Source: Nothophaeocryptopus gaeumannii
Taxonomy: Eukaryota; Ascomycota; Dothideomycetes; Mycosphaerellales; Mycosphaerellaceae
DNA: 64,000 nt
Assembly (NCBI GenBank): GCA_031771865.1
Contig: JASISA010000001.1
Coordinates: 1,426,001-1,490,000, forward strand
Reading direction: 5' to 3'
Below the pieces are notes generated by a model. The model made no database searches. It saw only the letters and a list, made by a program, of their open reading frames with translations, and had not been told where the DNA came from. Both the position numbers and the translations under genes were made by a program. Shown here piece by piece: positions 55,310 through 64,000 of this stretch (the first letter of the stretch is position 1; each line of letters starts with the position of its first letter).

Positions 55310-56619
55310 ATGGCGCCTAGCAAACCTGTCGTCGCCTTTCTCGGTCCTCAAGCATCTTATACGCATCAAGTAAGTCGCCCCAACACTGGCGCATACCGTA
55401 AACAGTCGAAGTCAGCCGCCGCTGTTGCGAGATCAGCTTCTCGGCAGGTTCGTTGAAAAGTTGAAAATCTGACTCTATCCTTTCCGTCTTGCCCCAGAAC
55501 GCCATATATATTGAGCTATGACTGATTACGTGACAGGCAACTCTGAGCGTGTTTCCAGAGAGTGAATACGTACACCAGCCACTGTCCGGCATTGAGGATG
55601 TCTTCGCCGCAGTTGAGTCTGGCATCGTGGATGTTGGTGTTGTACCATTCGAGAACTCTTCCAACGGCGCTGTCATCCTCACGCTGGATCTGTTTGTTGA
55701 CATCCAAGACGCCTATCCCAACATCCTCATCGAAGGCGAGATCTACGTTGACGTTAAGCACTGCCTGCTCGGAAAGTCCACCAGAGTCGACAGCACGGAC
55801 GTACACCCGTCCAAATTCGACCGCCCATGGCGTAAGCTCGACAACTCAGAGACTGCACGAAAGTCAAGCGAGAGCGTAGCTGCATCCACTCGGACCGCAG
55901 AGGACGAAATCAAGCCAAGCAAGAATGAGACCACAGATGACGAGATCAAGCCATGCGAGAGCGGAACCGTTACACCAACCCAGACTACTCCATCTCCCAA
56001 GAAGCCGCGCGTCAAGCCAGTACACGACATTTCACACATTCAGAAGCTCTACACCCACCCGCAGGCATGGGGTCAATGCAAGAACTTTACGAACACGTAC
56101 CTGAAAGGCGTCGAGAAGCAGGACGTCTCATCCACCTCCAAAGCGGCAGAGATGGTCGCAAAGGATGATTCTGGCACCAGCGCAGCGATCAGCTCCAAGA
56201 TCGCCGGCCAGGTCAACGGCCTTGAGGTCCTCGCCGAAGGCATCGAAGACAAGGAAGGGAATAGCACACGCTTCCTCATCATTCGCCGTCCAGAGAACGC
56301 GACCCTCCCGTCCCGCGCGCCCACCAACGAAGACGAGCAGATGAAGGACTTCAAGACCCTCGTCTCCTTCTCCGTGGAGCACGGACAAGCTGGTGCCTTG
56401 TCCGCCGTCCTGCAGGTGTTCCACAAGCACGGCATCAATCTCACCTCCCTCAACTCCCGCCCGAGCGCGGAGACGAAGTGGAGCTACGTGTTCCTTTGTG
56501 AGCTCCAGGGCCGCAAGTATGCCGCGGGAGAGGGGAAGGTGAATGCTGCTCTCTCGGAGTTGGAGGGGGTTACGGAGGCTTGGCGGTGGCTGGGTAGCTG
56601 GGAGAACCAGCTTAAGTGA
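55310..56619 (+). CDS. PHA2: Prephenate dehydratase (phenylalanine biosynthesis)
   Basis: Two exons (55310-55369, 55537-56619) with a 167-bp intron (GTAAGT...GTGACAG) encode 380 residues. The first exon carries the conserved start VAFLGPQASYTHQ. Catalytic-domain motifs are GVVPFENSSNGAV and the NSTRFLII segment with the active-site Thr. The regulatory ACT domain begins VSFSVEHGQAGALSAVL and holds the SRP motif in LTSLNSRPSAETKW, the phenylalanine-binding site. An acidic, Ser/Thr/Lys-rich insert of about 70 residues (near 105-175) splits the catalytic domain and is probably a surface loop. The enzyme converts prephenate to phenylpyruvate. Confidence 0.95.
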
Positions 56620-56794
56620 ATGGAGAAGGAGGAGATAGGTTAGCTCACCTGGATAAGAAGCACCACCTTTTGCATGAGGAGCAGCTGGCTGTCGTTGGAG
56701 TAGGAGACGAAATGAAAAGTTGTTGTTGTGCTCCATGTGTTTCAAAGTAAGTGTCAGTTTTTGAGAGAGCTGACTGGACTTGGTTGAATTTGCA

Positions 56795-57180
56795 GCGATT
56801 TCCAGGTAAAACCACCTCACGATAATTGCTTTCTCAAGCATTCGCTAACGCTCTATGTAAACGAATACGAATTCCTGAGGCTCTCGAGAGGTTTTCATGT
56901 CGAGCGACCGGCTAGATTCAGCGTGACATAGTGAAATACAGCATCCATTTTCAGGAGAGTCTACTCTGCAACAACGGCTTTCTCAGCAGTTCACTCACGA
57001 GCTGTGTACCCGAGAGCGGATCCCTGGACTTCTCGAGCGATTTCTCACATGAGCGCTTGGCTGGATTCTATGTGACTTAGTCGTTTTCGACTACCGTTTC
57101 CGGGCTAAGTTCGTCCTACAATCGTGCTTCTCTCGTGCTATCGCTGACTCTCTGTGTAGCTGGAAGCGACATAGCCATAT
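56795..57180 (+). repeat. Degenerate tandem repeat, about 149-bp period, 2.5 copies
   Basis: Three blocks begin with a GCTTTCTC-type box at 56828, 56977 and 57125 (spacing 149 and 148 bp). In the first two, matching segments follow in the same order: TATGTAAACGA/TGTGTACCCGA, TCGAGAGGTTTTCATGTCGAGCG/TCGAGCGATTTCTCACATGAGCG, and GGCTAGATTCAGCGTGACATAG/GGCTGGATTCTATGTGACTTAG. The third copy is recognisable only at its start. Divergence is high, so the array is old or mutated. No open frame is associated. Confidence 0.6.
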
Positions 57181-58729
57181 TTAGGACCATTTTCGCCCAA
57201 ATTTCATCTCAAATATGGCTAAGTCCTCCCAGAGAATTGGGCGTTCCTTGACCTCTCCCGACTTGCTGTGTAGATGACAGTAGATTCTTAAAGCTGTCGA
57301 ACGATGTCAAATGAGAAAGTGGGCTTGGAGCATACGTAACATATTCATGTAGTTCATTGTGTATTCCCAGGTCTTGCCATCGATGATGCAGGCGAAGAAG
57401 GCCATGCTACTAACTAACAGCGCCGGAAGAAGGATCATCAACGACCCAACTGATCATGCCCGGGCCACTTTCGACGTCGCTGCGGCTCTTGTTTCATACC
57501 TGCAGCCTCGAATCACTTCTCTGGCCTTCTGACCTTTCCGAGAATGGGTTGACGTGGTCAATCAAAGCAGTACTCCATGTCGCCCCTCCGAATCGGATCA
57601 AAGGACTGGAGAGCCTAGTAGGCGGTCCTTAAGATGTGAAGAAGTAGGGGTTTGTGAGAGGGTGACGATGGTTGGTTGTCTTCGAAAGGAGGCATTGAAT
57701 GCGTTTTTCTCTGACGAAAAGCCGTGTTTGCTCTGTCCATAAACAAGCCATTCATTCACGGACGTGAGACACGACAGGCGACAACATGGACAGCGCCTGT
57801 TGCAGAATGTCCTACACTCGCTGCTCACTTCTTGCGAACTCGTCGCTCCAGACAAGTCCTCCCCATACCTCCTCCCCCCCATGCCGTCCCAATCTCAACA
57901 TCACCGACCAAACCCCACCCGTCACCAAAACCAACGACCTCGCCCAAACCATCACGTCTACACAACCTACCTCACCACACCACCCACGGAAAAGCTGCTC
58001 CTCGACGCAACCCATCCAAGACTAACACCGATTTCCACGCCGCAACCATCTCCTCCCATCAAACACGCATCCGCCCCTCTAACCCGTTACCGCATCCGGA
58101 ATCAACACATCCCGAGTAACAACCGATATTGCATCCTCCCTTCATATGCTCTCGCTGCAAGAAGCGTTGAGAGCGACTTGTCCGTGGGGATATCTCGATG
58201 GTCGAGTTGAAGGAGTTGCTTGCGGCGGCTGTATTGGGTGGACGTGATGATAAGTGCGTCAGGATGGGTAGAAATATGGTGGATGTTAGTGGCATCAAAG
58301 GCGACATATTGGAAGATGCTTTGAGAGTCACGAAAGAGTCGCTGGTGGAGGGATTCGAGTGCAGACCGTTGAAGCCAGGCGAGACGAGTCTGATCAGGAA
58401 AGTGTCGAGAGGTGGAGCTCGGTAATGAGTAAGCCGACTGGTGGCGTGTGAGCAGACTCACAAGATTGGAAGACTAGGAGCGAGTGCAAGAGCAGAAAAA
58501 GAAATGGCACAGTATGTGTTTGGTGGCTCCAGGGCAAACGACAAGCGTCGAAGCCCGAGCAGAAAAGTAAAAGAATTGTATTCGGTGAGTGAACTGCGCA
58601 AGATCATCATCGAGCTTTTTTCCTCATCTCTCACGATTTCAGAACATCTCTTTCAAAAATTCTCTCATCACCTATACAACATGTTCCTCTCTTTGAAATC
58701 AAACACGTTCGCGTCGGAAAGAAGAGGGC
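57181..58729. other. Gene-poor stretch with a possible short coding piece
   Basis: On the plus strand 58198-58425 starts with ATG and reads VELKELLAAAVLGGRDDKC, GIKGDILEDALRVTKESLVEGF and CRPLKPGETSLIRKV, which is protein-like. A Pro/His/Thr-rich frame precedes it at 57764-58210 in another phase. They might be parts of one gene with an unresolved intron or a remnant. I could not join them. Confidence 0.35.
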
Positions 58730-60607
58730 TTATGCGGCGGCAGCAACAGCCTGACGAGTCTGGCGCACTTCACTGTCCAGAACCCGCTCGAGCACGCCGT
58801 GAGCGCCCTGACCAGCCTTCATCTCATTGACGATCTCATCAAGACCAAGCTGGCCATCAGTCCAAAGAGGCTCAACCTTCTCGGCATCCTTCACGCCAAC
58901 TCCGATGAAGCCGCCCTCAGCAGCCCAGTCGGAGGTACGCTTAATGCCAAGCTCATTCCAAACGCTGTCAAGGGCTCCGACCAAATGATCGCGAAATTCC
59001 TTGACGTGACCTGGAGTCGGTGTAATGCGCAGACGCTCCTGGCCGACGGGTACAGTTGGGTAATTGATGGCCTGGACATAGATCTGGTGCTTCTCCAAGA
59101 GCAAATCGGAAGCCTTCTTGGCGACCTCGGCGTTTCCAACGAGGACAGGGATGATGTGAGATGGGTTCGGAATGACAGGGATGTTGTTCTCGCCTAACGC
59201 CTCCTTGACAGCCCTGGTGTGAAGTTGTTGGAGTCTGCGGTCGCCCTGGTAGCTCATTTGGTATTCAATGGCAGTCTCAGCGCCAGCCATGGTCGCGGGA
59301 GGGAGGGAAGTGGTGAAAATGAAGCCAGGAGCCAAAGAGCGGATCGTGTCAACCATCTTCGCGGATCCAGCGATGTAGCCACCAACACATCCATAAGCCT
59401 TCCCGAGAGTTCCAGTGATGATATCGATACGGTCTTGAACGGTGCCCTTCGTGTTCATGCCGCTCGCATATAAGTCGTAGTCGAGGTGCTCTGCAACACC
59501 GGCGCCATTTGGCCCGTACATGCCAACTGCGTGCACTTCATCCAAAAAGGTAATCGCGCCATACTTGTCAGCCAAATCGCAAATCGCCTCGATCGGTCCA
59601 ACGCTTCCGCACATGCTGTATACGCTCTCAAAGGCAATAATCTTTGGTACCTCCGGTGGTAGCGACGCCAGCTTGTTCTCCAAATCCTCGACGTCGTTGT
59701 GCTTGAAAACGACCTTCTTCGCGCCAGAGTGACGAATACCCTGAATCATAGAGGCGTGGTTCATGCTGTCACTGAGAATCACGCAGTTCGGCATCTTGCT
59801 TCCCAGTGTTGCCAGCGTTGCGTCGTTCGCAACGTAGCAAGAGGAGAAGACGAGCGCAGCCTCCTTTGCATGCAGTTTCGCGCATGTTGCCTCCAAGCTC
59901 ATAGCGTGCTGGTTGTGTCCGGAGATATTTCTCGTGCCGCCTGCACCAGATCCATACATGTCCAATGTCTCATGCATCTTCTTCAGCACCTGAGGGTTCC
60001 TGCCCATTCCCAGGTAGTCGTTCGAGCACCAAACGTCCACACGGGCCTCGCGGTCGGACATGTGCGCTCGCGGAAACTCTTGAGCCAAGCGGTTGATGTT
60101 GTTGAAGTAGCGGTAGGACTTGTCCTTGTGCTTTTTGTCCAGCTCGTTCGAGTAGAATCCATGGTAGTCGAATCGTGCAGCTTGCGGCGGTGGAGGTGGC
60201 GTGTTGACTCGCTGGCTCACAGATGGGTGGGTGCCGCTCGCTGGCTTTCCTTGGTGCGAAGTGTAGGGAGGAGGATCGCGGCGGAGGTGCGGCAAGTCGA
60301 CAGCTTTGGCTTTCTTGTCGGCGGAAGTGTGCAAGTTTGCTCGTGGGACCTTGGAGTAATAGGCACGGCAGCCACCGAATGCTCCAGCCAGAGCATTGTT
60401 GCCCACGCGAGCGCTCTGGACCGAGAGTGCCTTGCCCATGATGGGGCAGCGCCGAGCAATGACCTGCAGATTGCTCATGGCGCTGCCGCCGGGTGCAGCG
60501 TGAGCGTGGCGGACGGCGGTGCTGGTGGACAGCGAGCGGAGAGTGGCTGGCGACGTCTTGTGCAAGAACGGGCACATTGCCCTGGACTGGCTGAGAAGAG
60601 CCTCCAT
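58730..60607 (-). CDS. HEM1: 5-aminolevulinate synthase, mitochondrial
   Basis: An intronless frame of 625 residues. The N-terminus is a mitochondrial presequence with two Cys-Pro haem-regulatory motifs (AMCPFL at 12-13, RRCPIM at 54-55). A Pro-rich linker leads to the PLP-dependent alpha-oxoamine synthase core. Core motifs are VWCSNDYLGMGRNP, GSGAGGTRNISG, FSSCYVANDATL, FLDEVHAVGMYG and TGTLGKAYGCVGGY with the PLP-binding Lys. SLPPATMAGAE and RLRITPTPGH follow. It condenses glycine and succinyl-CoA in the matrix, the first step of haem synthesis. The frame is open to 60724, but the ATG at 60607 matches fungal Hem1 N-termini. Confidence 0.95.
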   Translation of the reverse strand: MEALLSQSRAMCPFLHKTSPATLRSLSTSTAVRHAHAAPGGSAMSNLQVIARRCPIMGKALSVQSARVGNNALAGAFGGCRAYYSKVPRANLHTSADKKAKAVDLPHLRRDPPPYTSHQGKPASGTHPSVSQRVNTPPPPPQAARFDYHGFYSNELDKKHKDKSYRYFNNINRLAQEFPRAHMSDREARVDVWCSNDYLGMGRNPQVLKKMHETLDMYGSGAGGTRNISGHNQHAMSLEATCAKLHAKEAALVFSSCYVANDATLATLGSKMPNCVILSDSMNHASMIQGIRHSGAKKVVFKHNDVEDLENKLASLPPEVPKIIAFESVYSMCGSVGPIEAICDLADKYGAITFLDEVHAVGMYGPNGAGVAEHLDYDLYASGMNTKGTVQDRIDIITGTLGKAYGCVGGYIAGSAKMVDTIRSLAPGFIFTTSLPPATMAGAETAIEYQMSYQGDRRLQQLHTRAVKEALGENNIPVIPNPSHIIPVLVGNAEVAKKASDLLLEKHQIYVQAINYPTVPVGQERLRITPTPGHVKEFRDHLVGALDSVWNELGIKRTSDWAAEGGFIGVGVKDAEKVEPLWTDGQLGLDEIVNEMKAGQGAHGVLERVLDSEVRQTRQAVAAAA

Positions 60608-61697
60608 GTTGTCGATGCGTGTAGTGTAGTAAGTGCAGTTCCAATGGTGAGAGCAAAGTAGGAGAGAGTGAGGAAACAGCGGAAGAAAACCAGCTCGGAT
60701 TTCGTGAGGGAAGTCAGTGCACAATGCTGACTATACTGGTGATGATCTCTGCGGCTGCGGCTGTGGGGTGTTACTTTCACAATTCACTTCCGGGGCCCTT
60801 TCATTACCTGTCTTCTGATTGGCCTGTTCTCTTGCTCATAAACAATGGCAGAAAGCATGCCTCTCTTTTAAGCTCTCTGGCACACAGTAGCACCTTGTCT
60901 AGTCGAGGTCTGACCTGGACGGCATACACGGCAAAGCCAAGAAACGCCCCAGACTGACAAATGCCTGAGCCTCACTGGACAATTGGCATTTGGTGCCTGA
61001 AGGTGATTGGACAAGAAGGCGGAGGTGGCGGTGATCTTTGTGGAGAAAGAGCGACGCGACTTTGCGCCTCGGTCTTTCCTTCCATCAACTGCCTGCCCAC
61101 AACTACGACTCTTGCTTGTTTCGACTTACTACCCACCTCCGCCTGGCCGGGAGCTTCTCAAAACAGTCCATCGAAGATTCCCGCTGTCCTCAGTCCGACC
61201 AGGCGCTGCTGACCGCAGACTACATGCACATGCACATGGAGACCGCCATTCTAAATCTGGTCTCACCGGAGCCTCCTACGCACGAGAAGATGATGACTGT
61301 TCACCGGCTTCATATTCAACCCGCAGGCCTACGCTCCTAAGATGAGATGCACTCTTGCTCCCACCATCACTTCTCTGGGCAGTGATCGTAGAGCAGTCTT
61401 CAAAATTCTCTTCCACCAGCCATTGCTTCGAGAAGAGAGAGCTGCTTTGCGCCCTTGATGACTTATCGGGTCAAGTCCACCTTTTGCCCTATCAAGGCTG
61501 CGTCTGCGTCTGCTGCCTGTTTATCTCGAGCTGGCACTGTATCTCAGTACTCTGGCCGAACGGCCAAATCCCCTCTTTGGGGGTCAAGAATCTAATCTTG
61601 CCAAGCTGTTTGAAGACGATGGTAGACCTTACACAGGTAGGGAATTCTTCATCAATTTAGGAGAGGTACACTTCCGAGAGCAACTTATACTGCCAAG
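60608..61697. other. Divergent intergenic region, HEM1 / UNC93-like
   Basis: About 1.1 kb with no supportable gene; the frames on the plus strand at 60961-61345 overlap each other in three phases. It should contain both promoters. Confidence 0.5.
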
Positions 61698-63299
61698 ATG
61701 GGCGCCAAGCGTATTGACAAGGCCGACATTGCTTTTGATCAGCGCAGTACGAGCGAACAGGAGACGCCCGAGCACGTCACTCCACGGTCTGGATATCGCA
61801 TCTTCGGAGTACATCTTCCAGCTTACAGGTCACCTATTGTGCAGACGTTGCTAGTATCACTGGTTCAGCTTTTGGTTGTCGGAATCTTCAATGTGCTCGC
61901 GGCCCTCGGAGGCGGCGGGCAGGTAAACCCTACGACCAGCAACAATGCCAACACCATCCTCTACTCGCTCTTCGCAGCTTTCAGTCTACTCGCTGGATCT
62001 GTGACCAACTTTCTCGGACCCAAATGGACATTGGCAACGGGAGGCGTGGGCTACTCTCTTCTAGCAGCTTCATACTGGTGCTATAACCATACTGGAAACA
62101 AGGGCTTCGTATACTTCGGCGGCGCGACTTGTGGTATTTCTGCGGCATTCCTGTGGACGGCAGCTGGAGCGCTCGTCATGAGTCTACCTTTGGAGAAAGA
62201 CAAGGGACGTTACATCTCAATCTTCTACGGGTTCCAGTTCACCGGCTCTGTGGTTGGTGCGATAATCCCGACAGTCGAGAACTGGTCTGTGACGACGGCT
62301 GGCACAGTGAACGACCAGACCTAAATTGCGTTGTTCATCTTGATGTTCTGTGGCAGCATAGTGGCGCTCTTTGTGGCGAATCCAACATCTATCATTCGGA
62401 AGGATGGGTCCAGAGTACAGGTGCCACGCGAGACGACCTTCGTACAAGAGCTCAAGAATGTGAGTCTAACAATGTCGAGGCCTCAATATACCATGTATTG
62501 ACTCTTGACTGGACAGGTTGTTATCGCCATCCAGAAGGAGCCGCTCATCATACTGTTCTTTCCCTTTAGCTTTGCCGGTCTGTGGTACATTCCATACCAG
62601 TCCAACGACTTCAATGCCTACTTCTTCGACTTGCGAACTCGCGGCTTCGCTGGGCTCTGGTACAACTTTGGCCAGCTGGTAATGTCTATCCTCATGGGCC
62701 TGGTTCTCGACCTCAAGTACTTCCGACGACGGACAAGGGCTTTCATTGCCTGGGCTTTCCTCTTTGTCTTCCTCAACGCAGTCCTCATTGGCGGCATCTG
62801 GCCTGTCAGAGAATCACATCGCGGCGTTGTTCCACCGAAGCTGCTCACCGTGGGCGGCTCGAAAGCTGGAGGCTACATTACTCTTCTGACCTTCTATGGG
62901 TGTATTGATGGTGCTTGGCAGACGTTTGCTTGGTGGATCATGGGTGCGCTGTCGAATGATCCGATCATTCGTGAGTTCTCTCCTTTGATGGAAAGTTGTC
63001 AGGACTGACGTGAGAACAGTGTCGATCTACTCGTCATTCTACAAGGTATTTGGAGCAGCAGGCTGTGCCATAGTATTCAACCTAGACACTCGAGAGACCC
63101 CGTACACATCCATGTTTGGATCCTATTGGTGAGTACGCTGGCACCGAAGACTCCGATGAAGCTGACAAGCTGTTTCAGGGGACTTCTTTCGGGCTCGATG
63201 CTCTGTGTGTTTGGGTTGATCTACAAGCGCGTACACAACTCGAGCGCAGAACATGAGATCGCACTTTCTGAGAGGAACAAACAGGCCAGGGATACCTAA
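61698..63299 (+). pseudogene. UNC93-like MFS transporter with a single nonsense codon
   Basis: Four exons (61698-62459, 62517-62970, 63020-63128, 63179-63299) join in frame to 482 codons with good splice sites (57, 49 and 50 bp introns). The protein has the UNC93/DUF895 look: IVQTLLVSLVQLLVVGIFNVLAALGGGG in TM1, LGPKWTLATGGVGYSLLAASYW, ATCGISAAFLWTAAGALVMSLP, YIPYQSNDFNAYFFDLRTRGFAGLWYNFGQL and DGAWQTFAWWIMG. Codon 209 is TAA (62322-62324), between NDQT and IALFILMFCG, in the middle of a membrane-protein frame that otherwise never breaks. A Tyr codon (TAC or TAT) would be expected. It is either a recent loss-of-function allele or a sequencing error. Confidence 0.85.
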
Positions 63300-63457
63300 G
63301 CTCTGATAGCAAGCTGGCCCCCAAATTTGCGATCTCCACTTGGAGGCTCAACTGCCGTTATCTTCGGCCAAGCTCGCCTTCACGTGCTGTTCCTTCCATT
63401 TCAACCTCACCTCTTCACCTACACACCAAACTCACGGTTCACCTCATCCACCCAACA

Positions 63458-64000
63458 ATGTCAACTGGTCTAGAAGTCTACCACGCCCCTACCGAACCCT
63501 TCTACGAATGCGACCCTCCAATGGTCCTGGGCGAAGCGCCCATCTATCGCGCAAGGTCAATCCCCATCAACTCAAACTACAACCTTCTCTCACAAACCTC
63601 CTAACATATTTGAAGCGACTCAACCCTTCACTGGGTCGACTGTCTCGCTACACCACCAGAATTCCACATCTTAAAAATCGATCCTTCCACAAACCTCCCC
63701 GTCACTTCCTCTCACCGCCGTCTCCTGCTTTCCGATAGCGTCACAGTCCACTTATTCCGTGTCAACCATCCGGAGAGCTATATATGCGCATACTATCAGG
63801 GTATCGCATTCCTAGACGAATCTACAGGAGAGTTGGAGGTTGTCAGAGAAATCATCCCGACCGAAGATCGATCAATTCGAAGATTCAACGACGGCGGAGT
63901 GGATGCCAAGGGAAGATTCTGGTTGGCAGAGATTGACCTCAAGGCGGCGGCTTATGGAGCGAATGCGCTACCCAAGGACTATGGAGAGCCGATTGGGAGG
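63458..64000 (+). CDS. SMP-30/gluconolactonase-like protein (5' part)
   Basis: Two exons are visible: 63458-63555, then 63616 to the window end. The 60-bp intron has a GTCAAT donor, CTAAC branch and GAAG acceptor. The start is typical of the SMP-30/gluconolactonase/LRE family: VLGEAPIYRASDSTLHWVD, whose Glu is a metal ligand. RRFNDGGVDAKGRFWLAEID follows, the second metal/substrate block of the six-bladed propeller. The remaining two-thirds lie outside the window. The family hydrolyses sugar lactones with a divalent metal. The long frame at 63340-63738 is a shadow in another phase. Confidence 0.85.

Noticed and set aside
58799..60661. Long plus-strand frames antisense to HEM1 (up to 320 codons)
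   Set aside because: They mirror the ALA synthase coding sequence, whose motifs are unambiguous; typical antisense shadows of a GC-biased gene.
63340..63738. 132-codon plus-strand frame at the right edge
   Set aside because: Runs through the first exon and intron of the SMP-30-like gene in another phase and lacks any motif.
1..64000. tRNA genes, rRNA, CRISPR arrays, transposase genes
   Set aside because: No B-box-like GGTTCRANNC in a cloverleaf context, no direct-repeat/spacer array and no transposase or reverse-transcriptase motif were noticed by eye; a tRNAscan-SE run would be decisive for tRNAs.

Overview
The window is nuclear DNA of a filamentous ascomycete (Pezizomycotina; Dothideomycete-like by general feel, not proven). 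Genes are split by many short introns (about 44-116 bp, GTRNGT donors, CTRAC branch points, YAG acceptors). The content is fungal: hybrid histidine kinase, SUT-like and hexose MFS carriers, Htd2, Pha2, Hem1, H2A.Z and a cysteine-rich secreted protein. Many start and stop codons were fixed by hand-splicing. Several open frames that look large turned out to be antisense or intronic noise.

Region 1-20 kb is transporter-rich and accessory-like. It holds an MDR oxidoreductase, a SUT-type sugar carrier, a six-exon hexose-type carrier, the HIS6/FAF1 divergent pair, a broken aldo/keto reductase (xylose-reductase type), a quinate-permease-like carrier, a four-exon small cysteine-rich secreted protein (effector candidate) and a DHA2-type drug/H+ antiporter. 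Region 20-28 kb is gene-poor. It has two hypothetical proteins, a roughly 310-codon frame broken by three stops, the H2A.Z gene, palindromic motifs and an open frame with no start.

Region 28-64 kb is mainly core metabolism and cell biology: seryl-tRNA synthetase, a DAO-family FAD oxidase next to a PhyH dioxygenase, a 1329-residue GAF hybrid histidine kinase, phosphoglycerate dehydrogenase (serine), RBX1 (SCF ligase), SPC1 (signal peptidase), a CorA/Mnr2-type Mg2+ channel, Htd2 (mitochondrial FAS II), a decayed gene, an AVT1-like vacuolar amino-acid carrier, eRF1 with a small spliced gene 48 bp behind it, prephenate dehydratase (phenylalanine), ALA synthase (haem), an UNC93-like MFS gene with one nonsense codon, and the 5' part of an SMP-30/gluconolactonase-type gene cut by the window end.

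The most noteworthy items are the cysteine-rich secreted protein, the single-stop UNC93-like gene, three loci in different stages of decay (AKR, the 22.9 kb frame, the 49.2 kb locus), the eRF1-small gene spacing and a degenerate repeat of about 149 bp near 57 kb. Nothing seen amounts to a clear new multi-gene system.
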